From Acidobacteriota bacterium (lineage in GTDB: Bacteria > Acidobacteriota > Terriglobia > Terriglobales > Acidobacteriaceae): a DNA stretch of 12,189 nt. How positions within the stretch are numbered: the stretch's first letter is position 1; each line of letters starts with the position of its first letter. Below are positions 7,517 through 12,189 of this stretch, one piece after another. Position numbers and translations under genes: made by a program. A model generated the notes under the pieces. The model was not told where the DNA came from and did no database searches. It saw nothing but the letters and a program-made list of their open reading frames with translations. The stretch covers positions 1-12,189 of the forward strand of contig JAGWML010000074.1 in NCBI GenBank assembly GCA_028873155.1, written 5' to 3'.

Positions 7517-8622
7517 TCGAAGCGCAGCGCCTCCACCGCACGAATCCGCATGGCGTAGAGCGCGGGATAGAGCGCGCCCGCAATGCCCGTTACCAGCGCC
7601 AGGGCGAGCACAATGAGAAGTACGGCGGGGCGCAGCGAGACGTCCACGTAGCCGTCGAGCGCGGGAATGAGCTTGAGCGCATAGAGCGCGGCGCTTCCAA
7701 TCGCAAGACCCGAGACTGCGCCGATGCACGCAACAACTGCCGATTCACCGAAGATCATCGTCGCAATTTGTGCGTGAGAAAATCCGTTGACGCGCAGAAT
7801 GGCGATCTCGCGAATGCGCGTAAAGACCGACATGATCATCGTATTCGCGACGCCCAGGCCGCCCAGCAGCAGGCCGCAGCCGCCCACCGCCCAGGCAGTG
7901 GCTTTCAAAATCTTGAACTGCGAATACGAGCGTGAGAACTCCGCATCTTCCAGCGCAATCTGACTGGGAAATTGCTGCTTGACCTGTGCCTTGAATGCGT
8001 CCGCATCCGTGCGCGATCGCAGCTTGATGGTCAGCACTGAGGAGCCGTCTTTATGGAAGAAATCTTTGGCGGACGCCAGGGGCATGAAAACACCGCCGTC
8101 TTCAAAGCCGTTGGTGGTGCGCAGCACGCCAATCACGTGGAAGACGCCGTGACCAACAGGCACCGTATCGCCGACCTTGGCGCCGAGAAAATCGGCTGCG
8201 CGCGCGCCCAGCACAATGTCATCGCGATGCGCGCCAAAGGCGCCGCGGTCGCCTGCAATCCACGTGGCCTTGCGAATGCGCGCATCGTCTGAAGTCACGC
8301 CGAAGCACGTGATGATCGGGTGATCGGCGCTGGAGACGATGCCGAAGAGGACCGGGTCGGCATGCGCGACGATGGGCCACTGTGCGATGGTCGCCGCGGT
8401 ATCCGCAGGGACATTGCTGAAAAAGAGATCCGAGACATTGCGCTCGAAGACGATAATCTCGCTGTCGCTCGAAAGAATGCCCGAGAACATGCCGATGGCG
8501 CCCTGCAGGATCGTCACCACGGTGAGCATGGCGGCCACGCTGAACGCGATGCCTGCGATGCTGATGAAGGTTCGAATGCGGTGACGTTGAAGATTGGTAA
8601 GGATGAGCCGGAGGAAGATCAT
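7513..8622 (-). CDS. ABC transporter permease, FtsX/MacB type
   Basis: The 369-residue product has the four-helix FtsX/MacB layout: helix 1 (about 19-43), a large periplasmic domain (about 45-235), then helices 2-4 (about 245-270, 298-322 and 332-358). The coupling segment after helix 2, FTRIREIAILRVNGFSHAQI, is the typical contact with the ATPase. The protein ends in the common AVEALRFE-like tail. Such permeases move lipids, lipoproteins or peptides outward by mechanotransmission rather than through a classical channel. The start overlaps the polyprenyl synthetase stop as ATGA (8619-8622), and its own stop overlaps the ATPase start in the same way. This strongly implies co-translation with the prenyl synthase, so an isoprenoid or lipid cargo is possible but unproven. 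Confidence 0.92.
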   Translation of the reverse strand: MIFLRLILTNLQRHRIRTFISIAGIAFSVAAMLTVVTILQGAIGMFSGILSSDSEIIVFERNVSDLFFSNVPADTAATIAQWPIVAHADPVLFGIVSSADHPIITCFGVTSDDARIRKATWIAGDRGAFGAHRDDIVLGARAADFLGAKVGDTVPVGHGVFHVIGVLRTTNGFEDGGVFMPLASAKDFFHKDGSSVLTIKLRSRTDADAFKAQVKQQFPSQIALEDAEFSRSYSQFKILKATAWAVGGCGLLLGGLGVANTMIMSVFTRIREIAILRVNGFSHAQIATMIFGESAVVACIGAVSGLAIGSAALYALKLIPALDGYVDVSLRPAVLLIVLALALVTGIAGALYPALYAMRIRAVEALRFE

Positions 8623-9572
8623 GACTCCGCTCGCAGGGTCATCTCGCAGGCGCTCGCGGTGATGCGGTTCAGTTCGTTCTGCAAACTGGCGCGAAGCTGC
8701 CCGAGAAACGAGAGCGAAGGCCGCGACCGCAGCAGGTGCGCCAGGCTGCGATCACCCAGCGCGATGAGGCGCTGCAGGCGCTCGACAGCACCCGGAATGC
8801 CAATGGCGGCAGCCGTGTTCGGGCGGTCGAGCAGCAGGTCGCGCGCTACCGACTTGCCGGTCTCTGCAACACTCTGCAGCACGTCCTTCAAATCGTCGAC
8901 GATCTGGTAGCCAAGGCCCCAGCAGGCGGCGATGCGTTCAAGGTGTCGCAACTCGCGCGACGGCGCACCAGCAAGCATAGCCGGCAGCACGAGCGTCAGG
9001 CGGATAAGCGAGACCGTCTTGCCATGCGCGATGCGCTCCGTGGTTTCGCGCGTGTGCGGCAGCGATGCATAGTTGAGGTCAAGACTCTGGCCGTTCAACA
9101 GGCCATCGATGCCAAGCCGCTGCTCAAGATACTGCATCACGCGCGGCTGCGCGGCAGGCGGGCAAGCCGCAAGCGCACGCCAGGCCAGCGCGTAGGCGCG
9201 GTTGATCAGCGCAAGGGCCGAGAGAATCGCGCCCGGCTCGCCGTACGCGACATGGACGCACGGCGCATTGCGCCGGTGCGTCGCGTCGTCCATGCACGGC
9301 AGGTCGTCAAAAATAAGCGAGGCCGTATGGAAATATTCGAGAGCAATCGCCAGGTCGGCCGAGCGAACTGGATCGAACTCATATGCCGCTGCTATCTCCA
9401 GCGCCATGCGGGGACGAACCAGGCTGCCTGGATTCTCAAGGACATGACGAAGCGCCGCTTCAAAGCCGGGATCGAGACCGGCAGGTAGCGGCATCGCGGC
9501 GAAAATATCCCGCGCCAGAACGGTCGAATTCAGTTCTTCCAAACCGGGATCTGCCGGCACGCTGTTTCTCAT
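8619..9572 (-). CDS. Polyprenyl synthetase family protein (trans-isoprenyl diphosphate synthase) with altered IPP site
   Basis: The 317-residue product has the class I trans-prenyl synthase marks: the first Asp-rich motif DDLPCMD (89-95), RRNAP just after it, GLLNGQSLDL, GKTVSLI, and the second Asp-rich motif DDLKD (226-230). The family condenses IPP with an allylic diphosphate, using Mg2+ held by the two Asp motifs. The N-terminal GGKRxRP motif, whose Lys and Arg bind IPP, reads PGSLVRP here (48-54), with Ser and Leu in their places. RRG is RRN. Activity may therefore be altered. Chain length cannot be read reliably. The start codon (9572) has no obvious ribosome binding site. As first gene of the operon it probably sets the theme of the system. 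The family call is firm; catalytic competence is uncertain. Confidence 0.88.
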   Translation of the reverse strand: MRNSVPADPGLEELNSTVLARDIFAAMPLPAGLDPGFEAALRHVLENPGSLVRPRMALEIAAAYEFDPVRSADLAIALEYFHTASLIFDDLPCMDDATHRRNAPCVHVAYGEPGAILSALALINRAYALAWRALAACPPAAQPRVMQYLEQRLGIDGLLNGQSLDLNYASLPHTRETTERIAHGKTVSLIRLTLVLPAMLAGAPSRELRHLERIAACWGLGYQIVDDLKDVLQSVAETGKSVARDLLLDRPNTAAAIGIPGAVERLQRLIALGDRSLAHLLRSRPSLSFLGQLRASLQNELNRITASACEMTLRAES

Positions 9573-9816
9573 GGTGAACGAAGCTGGTCGGAAACCAGGG
9601 ACAAGACTGCGGTGACGGCCTCAAGAGCCTTTGCACCTGCTATTTAGACGCTCGAATCGCAGCGTCGGAATGAGTTCCGGCGGCCAAACTCCATGAAGAT
9701 TTGTTCATCTTGAAAGGCAGCATCTCGCTCTGCGCGAACCGGCCGCGCGCCATCCCGCTCAAGCCCTCATCCGCGTGCATCGACAACCATATAGAGGCAT
9801 CGGCTAATATCCTCTC
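9573..9816. promoter_or_regulatory. Divergent intergenic region between the redox/prenyl operon and the two-component system
   Basis: The 244 nt separate two head-to-head transcription units and must hold both promoters unless one is read from elsewhere. A perfect dyad GACGCT-N8-AGCGTC lies at 9647-9666, and a second one, AAGAT-N6-ATCTT, at 9696-9711. On the - strand a TAAATA-like -10 (about 9641-9646) directly follows the first dyad, with a weak TTCCGA-like -35 beyond it. The dyad would then sit in the spacer, as an operator might. These elements are suggestive only. No RNA gene or credible small ORF is visible here. Confidence 0.4.
9780..9816 (+). promoter_or_regulatory. Candidate promoter of the response regulator gene, possibly leaderless
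   Basis: TCGACA (9780-9785) resembles a sigma-70 -35 box and TAATAT (9805-9810) a -10 box, with a rather long 19-nt spacer. The start codon begins at 9817, only 7 nt after the -10 box, so transcription could begin at the ATG itself. No Shine-Dalgarno sequence is present (tatcctctcATG), which agrees with a leaderless mRNA. A second -10-like TATAGA lies a little upstream. Confidence 0.4.
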
Positions 9817-10494
9817 ATGCGATTGCTGCTGGTCGAAGACGAGCTGGAAATTCAAACACTTTTGCGCAATTCGCTGCAGGAAGCGGGCTATGAAGTGGAC
9901 GTGGCCGGAGACGCCCGGCACGCAGAACAACTTGCGATGGAGTCGGCGCACGACATCCTCATCGTCGACCTCGGACTGCCGGACCGCGACGGCATCAGCC
10001 TGATTCTGAGCCTGCGCGAGATGGGTGTCTCCGCACCGGTTTTAATCCTGTCGGCGCGCCGCTCAGTCGATGACCGCGTAAAAGGGCTGGAGCAGGGGGG
10101 AGACGACTACCTCACCAAGCCTTTTGCCATGGCCGAACTGCTGGCGCGCCTGCGCAATCTGCTCAAGCGAAACACGCCGGCCACGGGCGAGCCCACGCGA
10201 CTGCACGTGCAGGATCTTGAACTGGACCTGCTGCGCCGCGAAGCCACGCGTAGCGGCCAGACCCTGCAACTTACGCCGCAGGAGTTTGTGCTCCTCGAAT
10301 ATCTCTGCCGCAACGCGGGGCGCGTGGTGACGCGCTCCATGATCCTTGACAAGGTATGGGGCATGCGCATCCAGCCGGACACCAACGTGGTGGATGTGCA
10401 CATCTACCGCTTGCGCGGCAAGGTGGATGGCAAGGGGCAGCCGCCGCTGATTCGCACGCTGCGAGGTGTGGGATATGTCCTCAAAGACCGCTAA
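9817..10494 (+). CDS. OmpR/PhoB-family response regulator
   Basis: The 225-residue transcription factor has a receiver domain (1-115) with the acidic pocket Glu7-Asp8, phospho-acceptor Asp51 in LIVDLGLPDRDG, Ser79 and Lys101 (TKPF), all in place. A winged-helix DNA-binding domain (about 125-222) follows, with LTPQEFVLLEYL, RVVTRSMILDKVWG, VVDVHIYRLRGKVD and the usual IRTLRGVGYVL end. It should be phosphorylated by the kinase encoded just downstream, whose gene overlaps its last 20 nt. It is divergent from the seven-gene redox/prenyl operon, so regulation of that operon is plausible but not shown. No ribosome binding site precedes the ATG. Confidence 0.96.
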   Translation: MRLLLVEDELEIQTLLRNSLQEAGYEVDVAGDARHAEQLAMESAHDILIVDLGLPDRDGISLILSLREMGVSAPVLILSARRSVDDRVKGLEQGGDDYLTKPFAMAELLARLRNLLKRNTPATGEPTRLHVQDLELDLLRREATRSGQTLQLTPQEFVLLEYLCRNAGRVVTRSMILDKVWGMRIQPDTNVVDVHIYRLRGKVDGKGQPPLIRTLRGVGYVLKDR

Positions 10495-11959
10495 TCCGGT
10501 GATGCGATCAGCCGCGTGGCGCATCTCGCTGTGGGCCACGCTGGCCTTTGCCTGCGGCACCATGGTGGTCTTTGCGTTCCTGCACCGCTTCGTCGCGAGC
10601 GATATTCGGCAGCGCACCGACGCGTGGCTGACAGGCGAGGTCGAGGTGCTGGGCGACGTAGCCGAGCACACGCCGAAAGACGCGCTGTATGACCGCGTAG
10701 TCAGCGAAGTGGCAGAGCTCGCCAGCAACGAGGTGCCCAACCGGCTGCGCTCAGAAGGCCATTCGAATGACTTGGTCTTCTTCCTGCAGACCGACGCGCA
10801 GGGCGCATTGACCTTGTGGGTGGGCGCCGGCAGGGGTGAGGCATATCTGGATGCGATTCGCAGGCGGCCCTTTAAGCCGGATGAGCCACAGGATCTGCCC
10901 GTCGCAGGATCGGATGCTCCGTATCGCGTGGTGGCGCTGCATATCGACGATGGCAGCATCATCTACCTGGGTCTCTCTGAGCATGACGAGTTGCGGGTAC
11001 TGCGGAATCTCCGCTTTCGCTTCTTCACGTGGTGGCTTCTGCTGGTCATGCTGGGATTCGTCATCGTCTTCTACACCACGCGGCGCATGCTGAGCCACGT
11101 GCGCGAGATAACAGAAGCAGCTTCACGCATCGGCCATACCGAACTGGATAAGCGCGTGCCGGTGAGCGCACGCAATGATGAAGTGGCGCACCTGGCACGA
11201 ACGCTCAACCATATGCTCGACCGCATCGAGAACTCCGTGCGGCAGTTGCACACCATGACCGATGCGCTGGCCCACGACCTGCGCAGCCCGCTCACCGCAA
11301 TTCGCGGCAAGCTCGAGATGTCGCTCTCCGCCGCGGCGCATGGCGAACAGGCCGAGCCGATTGTCGCCGCGATCGACGAGCTGGACCGGCTGACCGAGTT
11401 TCTCAACACATCGCTCGACGTCGCCGAGGGCAAGGCCGATGCGCTCCGCCTCTCAAAGAGCGAGCTGGACCTGGAAGAGTTGCTGCGCGGAATGGCGGAT
11501 TTGTACGAGCCCTCCATGCACGAGAAGAACCTGCGCGTCAGGCTCACAGCCCGGGGACCCGTAAGAATGCTCGCCGATGCCGCGCTGATGCACCGGATGA
11601 TCTCCAACCTCTTCGATAATGAATTGAAGCATCTGCCCGCCGGCTGCACCGTGGAATTCGTTCTTGAGACGGCGCAGGAACAGGCAAAGCTGACAGTGCA
11701 AGACGATGGGCCGGGCTTTTCGCAGGAGATTCTGCCGCATCTGTTTGAACGCCGCGTGAAAGGCAAGCAGTCCAGTGGGCATGGTCTCGGGCTGGCCTTT
11801 GTGGACGCGGTGGTGCGGGCACACGGAGGCAGCGTGGCTGCATCCAATAGAAAAGATGGCGGAGCACGTCTGGAATTGGTGATGCCCCGCGGCCTGGCCG
11901 CGGAGAACGCCGAACCCCGGCCAGTCATCATCGCCATCGCAGGTTCCGGCAAGCCCTGA
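10475..11959 (+). CDS. Membrane sensor histidine kinase, partner of the upstream response regulator
   Basis: The 494-residue product has helix 1 (about 14-36), a periplasmic sensor region (about 37-180) without a recognised domain, helix 2 (about 183-203), a HAMP linker (about 203-255), a dimerisation/phospho-acceptor domain with His267 in ALAHDLRSPLTAIRG, and a catalytic ATPase domain (about 365-475). The N box reads NLFDNELKH (378-386), G1 is DDGPGF and G2 is GHGLGLAF. Glu383 replaces the usual small residue in the N box, but the key Asn and Lys remain. The ATG at 10475 was chosen over the GTG at 10466 because GAGGTG (10463-10468) sits at good spacing. The reading frame overlaps the regulator by 20 nt. 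The C-terminal tail (about 476-494) is not part of the kinase fold. Confidence 0.94.
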   Translation: MSSKTANPVMRSAAWRISLWATLAFACGTMVVFAFLHRFVASDIRQRTDAWLTGEVEVLGDVAEHTPKDALYDRVVSEVAELASNEVPNRLRSEGHSNDLVFFLQTDAQGALTLWVGAGRGEAYLDAIRRRPFKPDEPQDLPVAGSDAPYRVVALHIDDGSIIYLGLSEHDELRVLRNLRFRFFTWWLLLVMLGFVIVFYTTRRMLSHVREITEAASRIGHTELDKRVPVSARNDEVAHLARTLNHMLDRIENSVRQLHTMTDALAHDLRSPLTAIRGKLEMSLSAAAHGEQAEPIVAAIDELDRLTEFLNTSLDVAEGKADALRLSKSELDLEELLRGMADLYEPSMHEKNLRVRLTARGPVRMLADAALMHRMISNLFDNELKHLPAGCTVEFVLETAQEQAKLTVQDDGPGFSQEILPHLFERRVKGKQSSGHGLGLAFVDAVVRAHGGSVAASNRKDGGARLELVMPRGLAAENAEPRPVIIAIAGSGKP

Positions 11960-12039
11960 GAACGGCTCCCCCATCCTGATGTGCAATGGAAGAGAGATCG
12001 CGACACGACACCCCCGCCGGGCCAGAGAAATGGAGCAGA

Positions 12040-12189
12040 ATGAGCAGCAAACTGAAGGTGACCTATTGCATCGAACCAGATGCGGCTTCGCTCGCAGAGC
12101 GGGCCGTTGAGCATCTGATCGCAGACGTGAAACAGGCTGTGGCGCAGCGTGGGCGCGCGCGCATTGCCCTCAGCGGCGGCTCCACTCCA
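12040..12189 (+). CDS. pgl: Probable 6-phosphogluconolactonase, N-terminal fragment cut by the window end
   Basis: The 50 visible codons read MSSKLKVTYC and continue to ARIALSGGSTP, the N-terminal signature of the Pgl/DevB family, which hydrolyses 6-phosphogluconolactone in the pentose phosphate pathway. The related glucosamine-6-phosphate isomerases share this sugar-phosphate loop, so the choice rests mainly on the ALSGGSTP wording. A good ribosome binding site (GGAG, 4 nt before the ATG) supports this start. An in-frame ATG at 11986 exists but lacks such a site. The gene is on the same strand 80 nt after the kinase, and no terminator is visible between them. The rest of the gene lies outside the window. 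Confidence 0.8.
   Translation, partial: MSSKLKVTYCIEPDAASLAERAVEHLIADVKQAVAQRGRARIALSGGSTP

Noticed and set aside
7517..7729. N-terminal extension of the ABC ATPase
   Set aside because: It lies inside the permease gene, is Arg/Ala-rich and exceeds family length. The ATGA start at 7516 is preferred.
9618..9630. Short dyad ggcctcaagagcc as a regulatory hairpin
   Set aside because: The stem needs a bulge and leaves only a 2-nt loop, so it is not a stable hairpin.
9640..9951. 103-codon - strand frame across the divergent region and the response regulator start
   Set aside because: It overlaps the regulator, resembles no family and has no ribosome binding site. It is a chance frame in high-GC DNA.
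10466..10474. GTG start for the histidine kinase
   Set aside because: It lies inside the likely GAGGTG ribosome binding site that serves the ATG at 10475.
11986..12039. Earlier in-frame ATG for the phosphogluconolactonase gene
   Set aside because: It has no ribosome binding site and would add 18 polar residues not expected in the family. The ATG at 12040 has GGAG at good spacing.

Overview
The window looks like chromosomal DNA from a high-GC Gram-negative bacterium. I infer Acidobacteriota (Terriglobia/Acidobacteriaceae-like) from the GC-rich codon use, the DUF3300-DUF2950 pair and the style of the cbb3-like genes, but no marker gene here proves the phylum. No tRNA, rRNA, CRISPR array, IS element or phage gene is visible.

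Layout. (1) Positions 1-50 hold a terminator-like hairpin, probably closing a gene upstream of the window. (2) Positions 88-2464 (+) encode two exported proteins of unknown function: a DUF3300 protein with a long Gly-rich tail, then a DUF2950 protein. They end at a hairpin at 2506-2531, which separates them from the convergent gene block. (3) Positions 9572 down to 2575 (-) carry seven closely packed genes, most overlapping by 4-8 nt: polyprenyl synthetase, FtsX/MacB-type permease, LolD/MacB-type ATPase, CcoN-like 12-helix membrane protein, small four-helix membrane protein, a fusion of an MFS-like 12-helix domain with a CcoO-like and a second cytochrome c domain, and YceI. (4) Positions 9573-9816 are the divergent intergenic region, with dyad symmetries and candidate promoters. 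(5) Positions 9817-11959 (+) encode an OmpR-type response regulator and its sensor kinase. (6) Positions 12040-12189 (+) are the start of a probable 6-phosphogluconolactonase, cut by the window edge.

The seven-gene block is the unusual part. It resembles a cbb3 oxidase locus, but the CcoN-like subunit appears to have lost all three CuB histidines, the cross-linking tyrosine and one low-spin heme ligand, so it is unlikely to reduce oxygen in the ordinary way. Its cytochrome c partner is fused to a transporter-like domain. A prenyl synthase with an altered IPP-binding motif opens the operon and YceI, a family with known polyisoprenoid-binding members, closes it. A MacB/LolD-type ABC pair lies between. 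I infer a membrane redox system linked to an isoprenoid (quinone or other prenyl lipid) and perhaps controlled by the divergent two-component system. The function is not established by the sequence.
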